Shown here in pieces: positions 26,984 to 35,030 of a DNA stretch of 64,000 nucleotides. The notes under the pieces are model-generated. The model searched no databases, had not been told where the DNA came from, and was given only the letters and a program-made list of their open reading frames with translations. The stretch is taken from assembly GCA_021818585.1 (NCBI GenBank), contig JAKATU010000035.1, forward strand, positions 1 to 64,000, read 5' to 3'. Position numbers and translations under genes: made by a program. Position 1 is the first letter of the stretch, and every line of letters starts with the position of its first letter. The stretch is from Acidobacteriota bacterium (GTDB lineage: Bacteria; Acidobacteriota; Terriglobia; Terriglobales; Acidobacteriaceae).

Positions 26984-27951
26984 TGTCGCGAATTCTCAAA
27001 CTCCGCAGCTTACTTCTCTGCGTCTGCATGATGCCGCTGGCCCCGACTGCCGGCTTTGCACTGCCCGCGAGCCTCGCCCACCCCATTCTTCGTGACATCG
27101 TCACAGGACACGCGCAGGATGCCCTGAACAAGCTCGCCGCCGCCATCGCCGAGGATCCCAACGACGCGCAGGCGCTCGAACTGCGTTGCCGGGTTCAAAT
27201 CCAGGAGGGCCACTGGAACCGCGCCATCTCGTCCTGCCGGCAGGCTGTCCGCATCAATCCGTCTGCGAGCAACACGCACCTGTGGCTCGGCCGCGCCTAC
27301 GGCGGCAGGGCAACCACCGTAAACAGGCTCACCGCGCTCAGCCTCGCCATAAAGCTTCGCAATGAGTTCGAGACAGCCATTCAGCTCGATCCGCACAATA
27401 TCGCAGCCTATGCGGCTCTTGGGGAATTCGACGTCGAGGCTCCTTCTTTTCTGGGTGGCGGAATCGACCGCGCCAGGGCAGTGGCCACCAGGCTCGAACC
27501 ACTCGCCCCAGCTAACGCCCATGCCTTGCTGGCAAAAATTGCCGAAAGCCAGAAGAACTACGCTCTCTCTGAAGTCGAATGGAAAAAGGCGGTGCAGATG
27601 TCACCGCAACCGGCGCAGGCCTGGATGGAGCTCGCCAGCTTTTATCGGCGGCGTGGACGTTACGACGATATGATCAAGGCCGCGGAAAACGGAGCCGCCA
27701 GCGACCACGATCACAGCGCCCCGCTTGTCTATGGCGCGCAAGTCCTCATCCGTGCGCAGCGCAACCTGCCGGAAGCTGAACAATGGCTGCGTGAGTATCT
27801 GGCATCATCCGCTCAAACCGAGGACGCTCCGGCCTTCGCAGTTCATGCACAATTAGCCCAGCTTCTCGAGCGCGAAGGCAAAATCGCCGAGGCGCGGCAG
27901 GAAATAGCCGCTGCCAAAGCCCTTGCACCCGATTACTCCCCGCATGCTTAA
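26983..27951 (+). CDS. exported TPR-repeat protein of the efflux-like operon
   Basis: 322 residues from a GTG that overlaps the preceding stop. A signal peptide (LLLCVCMMPLAPTAGFA) is followed by tetratricopeptide-type helices: DPNDAQALELRCRVQIQEG, WNRAISSCRQAVRINPSASN, HLWLGRAYGG, then NYALSEVEWKKAVQMSPQPA and later repeats. TPR arrays act as protein-binding platforms. Its position between adaptor and TolC suggests a periplasmic assembly or cargo role, which is inference. The TPR architecture is clear; the partner is unknown. Confidence 0.85.
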   Translation: MSRILKLRSLLLCVCMMPLAPTAGFALPASLAHPILRDIVTGHAQDALNKLAAAIAEDPNDAQALELRCRVQIQEGHWNRAISSCRQAVRINPSASNTHLWLGRAYGGRATTVNRLTALSLAIKLRNEFETAIQLDPHNIAAYAALGEFDVEAPSFLGGGIDRARAVATRLEPLAPANAHALLAKIAESQKNYALSEVEWKKAVQMSPQPAQAWMELASFYRRRGRYDDMIKAAENGAASDHDHSAPLVYGAQVLIRAQRNLPEAEQWLREYLASSAQTEDAPAFAVHAQLAQLLEREGKIAEARQEIAAAKALAPDYSPHA

Positions 27952-28002
27952 AACGCGGCATCTCATTCATAAGTCTTAACGGCAACGGTAAAATTAGGTC
28001 TG

Positions 28003-29340
28003 ATGCAAAAGGCGAAACGCAGAGAAAACAACACGTTCCGTATGGCTGGCCTCGCCGCCCTGCCGGCGATCTTCCTCGTCGCAACAGGCGCACACGCACA
28101 AATCTCCCTTGAGACGGCCGCGGGCCTCGCGCTCCGCAACAGCCCGGAAGTGCACATGAGCGCCGCCGATGTGCAGCAGGCCAAAGGCGCGCTCAGCGAA
28201 ACCAAAGACGCCTATATCCCCAGCTTTTCCCTCGGATCCAATATCGGATACTCCTACGGATTCCCCCTCGGCGAGCCCTCCATCTACAACGTAAGCGGTC
28301 ACTCGCTCGTACTCTCCTTTTCGCAGCGGGACTACATTCGATCCGCCAACAAAGCGGTCAGCAGCGCCGAACTCGCCCTCAAAGACACCCGCAACAAGGT
28401 GCTCGCCAAAACGGCGGAAGACTACATCGAACTCGATACGGACCTAAAGGAAATCAAGGCGATCGACGAACAAAAGTCCTACGCTGACGCACTCACCTCC
28501 ATCGAGCAGCAGCGCGTACAGGCCGGTATTGACCCTCGCAGCGCCATGCTCCAGGCCGAACTCACATCGGCGCAACTCGATCTCAAGCGCGTTCACGTTC
28601 AGCAGGATGCGGCGCTGATGCGCTCCAGCCTTGCCCATCTCACCGGACTCAAGCCGTCTGCCTTTCAACCCGAGGCTTCGAGCATTCCTCCATTCCCTGC
28701 ACCGTCGGTTGTGCACCTGAACGCGGCCCGGCTGGCGGACGAGAACCCCACCGTTGCGGCAGCCAAAGCAAACGCGCAATCCAAGTTCTTTCTGTCCATG
28801 GGAGACAAGCGTCAGATACACCGGCCTCTTTTCACCTTCGGCATGCAGTACAGCCGGTTTGCAGAGTTCAACAACTACAGCGAATATTTTCAGCACTTCC
28901 AGCACAACAACTTTGACGCAGGAGTGCAGATCACGATTCCGCTTTTCGACCCCAGCGGAAAGGCCAAGGCCGAGCAATCCGCCGCACAGGCCGTGCACGC
29001 GCAGGCACAGGCGCAGCAGGCTCTCGATAAGGTGGATGAAAACATCCTCAAGTTAGGCCAGAGCCTCACCGAACTGCGCGCCCAGCAACACGTTGCGCAA
29101 CTGCAGTCCCAGTTGGCAACAGCTCAGTTGGCCACCGTGGAGCAGGAACTTAAGACAGGCTCAGGACAACCCGGCGCCAGTCCGGTGACTCCGCAACAGG
29201 CCCAGCAAGCCCATATCCAGGAGCGCGAGCGCTACATCGACATGCTCGACGCCGACCTCAACGTTGCACGCGCGGAGCTGAATCTGCTGCGCCTCACTGG
29301 CGGAATCGAAAGCTGGCTCCATTCCGCTCCGCAGAAGTAA
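28003..29340 (+). CDS. TolC-family outer-membrane efflux protein
   Basis: 445 residues with signal peptide (LAALPAIFLVATGAHAQ). Two internally repeated OEP domains show ISLETAAGLALRNSPEVHMS and DNNPT-like LADENPTVAAAKANAQSKFF starts, and long Ala/Gln/Glu-rich helices form the periplasmic tunnel. AGVQITIPLFDPSGKAKAEQ is the expected beta-barrel strand and equatorial region. It lies 51 bases after the TPR gene, completing a three-gene export module that lacks a visible inner-membrane transporter. Confidence 0.9.
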   Translation: MQKAKRRENNTFRMAGLAALPAIFLVATGAHAQISLETAAGLALRNSPEVHMSAADVQQAKGALSETKDAYIPSFSLGSNIGYSYGFPLGEPSIYNVSGHSLVLSFSQRDYIRSANKAVSSAELALKDTRNKVLAKTAEDYIELDTDLKEIKAIDEQKSYADALTSIEQQRVQAGIDPRSAMLQAELTSAQLDLKRVHVQQDAALMRSSLAHLTGLKPSAFQPEASSIPPFPAPSVVHLNAARLADENPTVAAAKANAQSKFFLSMGDKRQIHRPLFTFGMQYSRFAEFNNYSEYFQHFQHNNFDAGVQITIPLFDPSGKAKAEQSAAQAVHAQAQAQQALDKVDENILKLGQSLTELRAQQHVAQLQSQLATAQLATVEQELKTGSGQPGASPVTPQQAQQAHIQERERYIDMLDADLNVARAELNLLRLTGGIESWLHSAPQK

Positions 29341-29430
29341 CCAATCCAAGCCGTTGTCATTCCCTTGCACCAGATGCTCTTGTTTCGTATTGCAGCAAGC
29401 CCGGAATGGTAAAATCAAGGGTACAAAGCG

Positions 29431-30909
29431 ATGCCTCTGAAGACTTTATTTCTCAATCCACCTTCGTTTGAAAACTTTGACGGCGGCGCAAGCTCCCGCT
29501 GGCCGGCAACGCGCGAGATCGAGTCCTACTGGTACCCGGTCTGGCTTGCCTACCCCGCTGGAATGCTCGAGGGCTCTCGGCTCCTCGATGCTCCGCCCCA
29601 TCACGTCTCGGCAGAAGAAACCATCGAGATCGCGAAGGACTACGAGTTTCTCGTCCTGTTCACCAGCACCCCTGGCTGGACCGGCGACCAGAAGCTTGCC
29701 GAAGCCATCAAGGCTGCCAACCCCAAGCTCCGCATCGCATTTGTCGGACCGCCGGTCACCACGTCGCCCGAGCGCGCCCTCAACGAGTGCTCTGTCATCG
29801 ACTTCGTCTGCCGTCGCGAGTTCGACTTCGCAACCGTTGAGTTCGCCAACGGCAAGCCGCTCGAAGACATCCTCGGTATCAGCTATCGCAGGAATGGTCA
29901 GATCGTGCACACGCCGGATCGTCCGCAGGTCGAAGACCTCGACGCCTTGCCCTGGGTCACGGAAATTTACAAGCGCGACATGGACGTCACGCGCTACAAC
30001 GTGCCCTTCCTGCTGCATCCTTACATCTCGCTCTACTCTACGCGCGGATGCCCGGCACAGTGCACCTTCTGTCTCTGGCCCCAGACGCTCAGCGGACACG
30101 CGTGGCGCAAGCGTTCAACTGACGACGTCGCCGCGGAAATGGCGCAGGCCAAGCAGATGTTCCCGTTCGTGAAGGAATTCTTCTTCGACGACGACACCTT
30201 CAACATCCAGAAGGCACGCACCATCGAGCTCTGCGCCAAGCTCAAGCCGCTCGGCCTCACATGGTCCTGCACCTCGCGCGTCACCACCGATCGCGAAACC
30301 CTCAAGGCCATGCGCGAAGCCGGCTGCCGGCTGCTCATCGTCGGCTACGAGTCCGGCGACCCGCAGATCCTCAAGAACATCAAGAAGGGTGCCACCGTGG
30401 AACGTGCGCGCGACTTCACTCGTGACTGCCACGATCTCGGCCTCACCATCCACGGTGACTTCATCCTCGGCCTGCCCGGCGAAACGAAGGAATCCATTCG
30501 CAACACCATCAACTTCGCCAAGAGCCTTGACGTGGAAACCATCCAGGTCTCCATCGCTCACGCCTACCCCGGCACCGAGTTTTACGACTTCGCCAAGGAG
30601 CACGGCTTCATCATCAACAACGGCCAGATGGTCGACGACCAGGGCCACCAGCTCGCGCACATCGAGTACCCCGGTCTGCCGACGGAATACGTCCTCGAGA
30701 TGGTGCATCGCTTTTACGACGAGTACTACTTCCGCCCCAAGGCGGCATGGCGCGTCGTCAGCAAGGCCATCATCAACCGCGACCTCAAGCGCCTCTATGC
30801 CGAAGCCAAGTCCTTCATGAAGCTTCGCGCCGAGCGCAACAAGATCGTGAAGCAGACCAAGGCCGTCAAGAGCAGTGACTCCACCAAAACGGCCAACGCG
30901 GAAGCTTAG
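29431..30909 (+). CDS. hpnJ: hopanoid biosynthesis radical SAM protein HpnJ
   Basis: A cobalamin-binding-type radical SAM enzyme. In bacteria with hopanoids HpnJ acts late in making bacteriohopanetetrol cyclitol ether, after HpnI and HpnK. The 492-residue chain starts MPLKTLFLNPPSFENFDGGA, a family hallmark. A B12-like N-terminal domain (1-165) is followed by the cluster motif GCPAQCTFC with Cys207, Cys211 and Cys214. The TIM-barrel part holds EFFFDDDTFN, GYESGDPQILKNIKKG and GDFILGLPGETKESI. A Lys/Ser-rich tail closes it. The neighbours hpnI and hpnK are absent; instead two half-size DMT transporters follow. Confidence 0.93.
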   Translation: MPLKTLFLNPPSFENFDGGASSRWPATREIESYWYPVWLAYPAGMLEGSRLLDAPPHHVSAEETIEIAKDYEFLVLFTSTPGWTGDQKLAEAIKAANPKLRIAFVGPPVTTSPERALNECSVIDFVCRREFDFATVEFANGKPLEDILGISYRRNGQIVHTPDRPQVEDLDALPWVTEIYKRDMDVTRYNVPFLLHPYISLYSTRGCPAQCTFCLWPQTLSGHAWRKRSTDDVAAEMAQAKQMFPFVKEFFFDDDTFNIQKARTIELCAKLKPLGLTWSCTSRVTTDRETLKAMREAGCRLLIVGYESGDPQILKNIKKGATVERARDFTRDCHDLGLTIHGDFILGLPGETKESIRNTINFAKSLDVETIQVSIAHAYPGTEFYDFAKEHGFIINNGQMVDDQGHQLAHIEYPGLPTEYVLEMVHRFYDEYYFRPKAAWRVVSKAIINRDLKRLYAEAKSFMKLRAERNKIVKQTKAVKSSDSTKTANAEA

Positions 30910-30925
30910 CCTCCAAACTCAATCG

Positions 30926-30959
30926 AACGGCCAGCACTGCGCTGGCCGTTTCTACTTTA
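30926..30959 (+). terminator. rho-independent terminator after hpnJ
   Basis: A perfect 10-bp stem AACGGCCAGC/GCTGGCCGTT with loop ACTGC is followed by TCTACTTT. The next genes start 23 bases on, so it may be leaky or regulatory. Confidence 0.75.
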
Positions 30960-30981
30960 TCAACTGCTTGCAAGGAGATTC

Positions 30982-31416
30982 GTGAGCCAATCCAAACTCA
31001 CGGCGAACCAGCTTCTCAATCTCGCGGTCGTCACCGTCACAGCGTCCTGTGGCGATACCTTCCTCGCTCGCGGCATGAAGTTGGTCGGCCCGGTCTCCAC
31101 CCATCACCTCGGAGAACTCGTCCACGCCTTGCTCACCCCATGGGTCGCCGCCGGCATCGTCGTTCTCATCGGCTTCTTCGCCTCCTACCTCACCGCGCTT
31201 TCCTGGGCCGACCTCACCTACGTTCTGCCGGCCACCTCCATCGGTTACGTCATCATGGAACTGCTCGGCCACTTCTGGCTGCATGAGTACGTCTCTCCCT
31301 GGCGCTGGCTCGGCATCGTCTTCATCACCGCAGGCGTGGGCTTTGTCGCTCGCGGCCCTTCGTACACGGATATCAGGCAAGTCACTCAGAAAATCGAAGA
31401 GAAGCAGCACGCATGA
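30982..31416 (+). CDS. half-size DMT (EamA/SMR-like) membrane protein, first of pair
   Basis: 144 residues from a GTG with AAGGAGA nearby. Four hydrophobic segments can be seen: NLAVVTVTASCGDTFLARG, WVAAGIVVLIGFFASYLTAL, LTYVLPATSIGYVIMEL and WLGIVFITAGVGFVARG. This is the size and pattern of one half of a drug/metabolite transporter. Cytoplasmic tail QVTQKIEEKQHA follows. Its stop overlaps the start of a similar protein (ATGA), so the two probably form an obligate heterodimer. Substrate unknown; the proximity to hpnJ hints at lipid or sugar-lipid flipping. Confidence 0.8.
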   Translation: MSQSKLTANQLLNLAVVTVTASCGDTFLARGMKLVGPVSTHHLGELVHALLTPWVAAGIVVLIGFFASYLTALSWADLTYVLPATSIGYVIMELLGHFWLHEYVSPWRWLGIVFITAGVGFVARGPSYTDIRQVTQKIEEKQHA

Positions 31417-31802
31417 GCCAATACCCGCACCTGTTGCAGATCTCCATGATCGGCTGCATCGTCCTCTGGGCAACCGCAGGCGATGTCCTCATCGCTTCGG
31501 CCATGCGCAAAATCGGCGACCTCGACCGCATCCGCGACGCCAGCGGTATTCCCGGCGCTGCCACGGCGGTCCTCAGCTCACCCCGCTTTGGACTCGGCGT
31601 GCTATGCATGGCTCTCAGCTTCTTCTCCATGCTCTTCGCGCTTAGCCACGGCGACCTCACGCTCATCGGCCCTGCAGCAGCATCGCTCACCTTCGTGACC
31701 AACGCGGTCGCAGCAAAATTCTTTCTCGGAGAAGCCGTCGACCGCCGCCGCTGGCTGGCTGCCGTCTTCGTCTGCATCGGTGTAGCGCTGCTCGCACATT
31801 AG
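31413..31802 (+). CDS. half-size DMT (EamA/SMR-like) membrane protein, second of pair
   Basis: 129 residues, again four hydrophobic helices, with GDVLIASAMRKIGDL paralleling GDTFLARGMKLVG of its partner and a final WLAAVFVCIGVALLAH. The partner's SWADLTYVLPATSIGYVI corresponds to SHGDLTLIGPAAASLTFV here, so the pair are diverged duplicates. It starts four bases before the partner ends. The gene's TAG lies inside a perfect 16-bp hairpin shared with the convergent gene. Confidence 0.8.
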   Translation: MSQYPHLLQISMIGCIVLWATAGDVLIASAMRKIGDLDRIRDASGIPGAATAVLSSPRFGLGVLCMALSFFSMLFALSHGDLTLIGPAAASLTFVTNAVAAKFFLGEAVDRRRWLAAVFVCIGVALLAH

Positions 31803-31836
31803 AGCGAGTTCACTGAAGAATCAGTGAACTCGCTCT
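31801..31836. terminator. perfect 16-bp hairpin spanning two convergent stop codons
   Basis: AGAGCGAGTTCACTGA pairs perfectly with TCAGTGAACTCGCTCT around loop AGAA. It contains the TAG of the DMT gene at its left edge and the TAG of the decarboxylase gene at its right edge. It lacks T-runs, so strong factor-independent termination is not assured; mRNA 3'-end protection is an alternative. Confidence 0.6.
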
Positions 31837-33361
31837 AAACCTTCATTACGCCGTCAAGCTCTCTGCCAATCCGCAACGTCGCCTGCACCAGGTCTTCAAA
31901 GTCCTGCATGCGGCTGCGATGATTCGTATTCGCAACCCGCAAGGCGTAGCGTCCACCCAGTTCCGTTCCGGAAACCACAAACTCACCGCTCTCCTGCAGC
32001 CGGATCACCAGCTCCCGATTCAGCGCATTGCAAAAAGCCTCATCACGGCCACCATCGCCCCGATACCGGAAGCACACAACATTCATCGTGCGCGGAGTCA
32101 GCAGTTCAAGCGCCGGTTCCTGCGCTGCGCGCTCCTCCAGGAACTGTGCCTGCTCCATATTCTGCTCAATCTGTGCGGCAAAGGCCCGCAGCCCATGCGC
32201 CTTCAGGCTCATCCAGAGCTTCAGCGCCTTGAACCCGCGAGTCAGTTCAATTCCACGATCAGAAAAATAAAGCCCCGTCGCCAGAACACCCCGCTTGTTG
32301 CCCTCCAGGTAGCTCGCCGTCGAGGCAAACGCCGCGCGATGCGCCGCCGCATCCGCAACCAGCAGGCAGCCAATCTCAAACGGCAGATACATCCACTTGT
32401 GCAAATCAAACGCCAGCGAATCCGCCAGCTCCACACCCCGCACCAGCGACGCATAGCGATCCGACAACTTCAGCAGCGCTCCAAATGCCCCATCCACGTG
32501 GAGCCAAAGATTCTCCTCCCGGCAAAGAGCAGCCAGCGCCGGCAAATCATCCACCGCGCCGCTGTTCACCGTACCCGCATTGCCAATCACCGCAATCGGG
32601 CGCATTCCCGCCGTACGATCCTCCCGAATCTGCGCGCGCAACCGGTCCACATCTACCCGAAAATCATCGTCCACAGGAATCTCGCGCAACTGCTCCGCGC
32701 CCATGCCGAGCACGTCCATGCTCTTTCGCGCCCACATATGCGTCTCACTCGACGCATACACGGTAAGCCGCTCATGACCGGCCAAACCCTCCTGCCGCAC
32801 ATCGAAGCCGGCACGGGCATCGCGCGCCACCGCCAGCCCCAGCAGGTTCGCCATGGTGCCGCCGCTTACCAGGATGCCAGTCGTCCCGGCCGGCATCTCC
32901 ATCACCTCAGCCAGCCATTGCAGGCATCGCTCTTCCACGTACGTCGGCGACTGCTCCCCGCCGCCCAGGTGCGCATTGATCGAAGCCGAAAGCATCTCCG
33001 CCATCGCGGCCAACGGCGTGCCGTTGCCGCGCACCCAGCCCCACGCCCGCGGATGCCGGTTCCCGTTCGTGTACGGCTGCACCAGCTTCAGATAATCGTC
33101 GTATACCTGCTCCGCGCTCTGCCCTTCCATCGGCAGCGGCTCGTTGCGGATCGCCTGCTTCACATCCACCGGAGGCTGCTGCCAGGCCGGCTGCTCGCGA
33201 AGCCCGCTCGTGTGGTCCACCATGTCATCCACCATGCGGTGCGCCAGCGCGCGAAACGCCTCCCACCTTTCCGGATCCAATGTCTGCTCTGCCTTTGTCT
33301 GCTCTGCGTTGCCCGCTTCCTTCTCCACGCGGCTAACGGCTATCTCTTCTGCTATCTTCAC
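31835..33361 (-). CDS. PLP-dependent group II amino acid decarboxylase
   Basis: Fold-type I PLP enzyme of the aromatic-L-amino-acid / glutamate / histidine decarboxylase group. The GTG at 33361 has GAGGG five bases upstream and lies 20 bases after the hutH stop; 508 residues. Landmarks are VSGGTMANLLGLAVARD, IGNAGTVNSGAVDD, HVDGAFGA and the PLP-binding lysine in DLHKWMYLPFEIG. A charged N-terminal extension precedes ERWEAFRALAHRMVDDM. The substrate is uncertain; the hutH neighbour suggests an aromatic or histidine-like amino acid. Confidence 0.88.
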   Translation of the reverse strand: MKIAEEIAVSRVEKEAGNAEQTKAEQTLDPERWEAFRALAHRMVDDMVDHTSGLREQPAWQQPPVDVKQAIRNEPLPMEGQSAEQVYDDYLKLVQPYTNGNRHPRAWGWVRGNGTPLAAMAEMLSASINAHLGGGEQSPTYVEERCLQWLAEVMEMPAGTTGILVSGGTMANLLGLAVARDARAGFDVRQEGLAGHERLTVYASSETHMWARKSMDVLGMGAEQLREIPVDDDFRVDVDRLRAQIREDRTAGMRPIAVIGNAGTVNSGAVDDLPALAALCREENLWLHVDGAFGALLKLSDRYASLVRGVELADSLAFDLHKWMYLPFEIGCLLVADAAAHRAAFASTASYLEGNKRGVLATGLYFSDRGIELTRGFKALKLWMSLKAHGLRAFAAQIEQNMEQAQFLEERAAQEPALELLTPRTMNVVCFRYRGDGGRDEAFCNALNRELVIRLQESGEFVVSGTELGGRYALRVANTNHRSRMQDFEDLVQATLRIGRELDGVMKV

Positions 33362-33380
33362 AAATCCCTCAACTTCTAGG

Positions 33381-34910
33381 TTACTCTCCGCGCCACCCGT
33401 CAAAAACGCCGCTGCGCACCGCCTCGGCCAGCGCCATAACGTCGCGTGACAACTCTCGGTCTGCCGTCAGCGGAGCCACAATCGTGCGCACCCTCTCGCG
33501 TGCCGCATCCAGCGCCTTGGCAGGGCGCAGCGGCCTGCGGTAATCCAGTCCCTGCGCCGCGGCCATCAACTCAATCGCCAGCACCTGCTCGGCATTATCC
33601 ACTACCTGGTCCAGCTTCAGCGCCGCCGTCATTCCCATCGACACATGATCTTCCTTCCCGCCAGAAGTCGGCACGCTGTCCACGCTCGCCGGATGCGAAA
33701 GCACCTTGGCCTCGTTCAACAGCGCTGCCGCCGCCACATGCGCAATCATCATTCCGGAGGACACCCCTGGCGAAGACGACAAAAACGGCGGCAAACCTTC
33801 GTTAATATCTGGATTCACCAACCGGTCAATTCGTCGCTCGCTGATGCTCATTAAATCCGTCAGAGCAATCGCGGCATAATCAAACGCCATCGCCAGAGGA
33901 GCACCATGAAAGTTCCCGCCCGAAATAATCTCCGCCGCTCCATCCGACGCTGCAAACACCAGCGGATTATCCGTCGCCGATCCGCTCTCGACCTCAACCA
34001 CCTCGCGCACATGCGCCAGGGCCCCCCGCGCCGCTCCATGCACCTGCGGCATGCAGCGCAGGCAGTAGGCGTCCTGCACCCGAGGATCATTCGCGCGGTG
34101 CGATTCGCGAATCTCACTCTCTTCCAGCAAAGCCCGCAAATGCGCCGCCGCCTCCAACTGGCCTGCATGCGGCCGCGCCTCATGGATGCGCGCGTCAAAC
34201 GCCGTCGGCGTCCCGCGCAGTGCCTCCAGTGACATTCCCCCCGCCACATCAAACAGTTCCGTAACGCGCAACGCCCGCGCCAGCGCCAGCCCGCCCACCG
34301 CCGTCATCGCCTGCGTGCCGTTCAGCAGCGCCAAACCCTCCTTGGCCTGCAATGCAAGCGGCTGCAGTCCCACCTGCGCCAGCGCCTCTGCAGAAGCCAT
34401 CCGGCTCCCCCGGAAAAACACCTCGCCCTCGCCAATTACCGCCAGAGCAAGGTGCGCCAGCGGAGCCAGATCCCCGCTCGCCCCCACCGAGCCGCGCGCC
34501 GGAACCACAGGATGAATCCCTGCCCGCAGCATACCCACCAGCGTTTCAATCACCACGGGCCTCACCCCGCTATGCCCCTTCGCCAGCACATTCACCCGCA
34601 GCAGCAGCATCGCCCGCACCGCCGGTTCCGGCAGCGGAGCGCCCAGCCCGCACGCATGGCTCCTCACCAGGTTGTGCTGCAGGTCCTCCAGTTGCTCGGG
34701 AGCAATACGCACATCCGACAGCTTTCCAAAGCCGGTGTTGATGCCATAAGCCGTATCGTGACGCTCCACAATCTCCTCCACCAGCCGCCGCGACGCCGCC
34801 ACCCGCGTACGCGCCGCCTCGTCCACCGCAACGGTACGGCCTCGCACGGCAACACCCACAATCTCTTCGAGCGTCAGTCGCTCACCGGTCAGGCACAGGT
34901 CGTTTGGCAT
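33381..34910 (-). CDS. hutH: histidine ammonia-lyase
   Basis: Converts L-histidine to urocanate and ammonia. From MPNDLCLTGERLTLEE the protein is 509 residues, as expected. Ala144-Ser145-Gly146 in GSVGASGDLAP cyclises to the MIO prosthetic group. Other landmarks are YGINTGFGKLSD, the selectivity loop LVRSHACGLG (SHA as in histidine rather than tyrosine lyases) and GNFHGAPLA. No hutU, hutI or hutG is next to it. It is followed after 19 bases by the decarboxylase, presumably one transcript. Confidence 0.93.
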   Translation of the reverse strand: MPNDLCLTGERLTLEEIVGVAVRGRTVAVDEAARTRVAASRRLVEEIVERHDTAYGINTGFGKLSDVRIAPEQLEDLQHNLVRSHACGLGAPLPEPAVRAMLLLRVNVLAKGHSGVRPVVIETLVGMLRAGIHPVVPARGSVGASGDLAPLAHLALAVIGEGEVFFRGSRMASAEALAQVGLQPLALQAKEGLALLNGTQAMTAVGGLALARALRVTELFDVAGGMSLEALRGTPTAFDARIHEARPHAGQLEAAAHLRALLEESEIRESHRANDPRVQDAYCLRCMPQVHGAARGALAHVREVVEVESGSATDNPLVFAASDGAAEIISGGNFHGAPLAMAFDYAAIALTDLMSISERRIDRLVNPDINEGLPPFLSSSPGVSSGMMIAHVAAAALLNEAKVLSHPASVDSVPTSGGKEDHVSMGMTAALKLDQVVDNAEQVLAIELMAAAQGLDYRRPLRPAKALDAARERVRTIVAPLTADRELSRDVMALAEAVRSGVFDGWRGE

Positions 34911-34975
34911 AACCCTTGATCCTACAGCCTTTCCAGGCATCCTGCATCGCAGAGATCGCCTTGCAACAGCGCCTC

Positions 34976-35007
34976 CAAAAAGCAAAAGGACAGCCCGAAG
35001 GCTGCCC
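34976..35007 (-). terminator. rho-independent terminator of the MFS permease gene
   Basis: An 8-bp stem with one mismatch (GGGCAGCC/GGCTGTCC) and loop TTCG is followed on the minus strand by TTTTGCTTTTTGG. Confidence 0.78.
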
Positions 35008-35030
35008 TCGTTCCAACCGCTTTTGCCACC

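Noticed and set aside
30926-30959. hpnJ and the DMT pair as a single unbroken operon
   Set aside because: A 10-bp GC-rich hairpin with a T-rich tail lies between them; linkage is kept only as a hypothesis.
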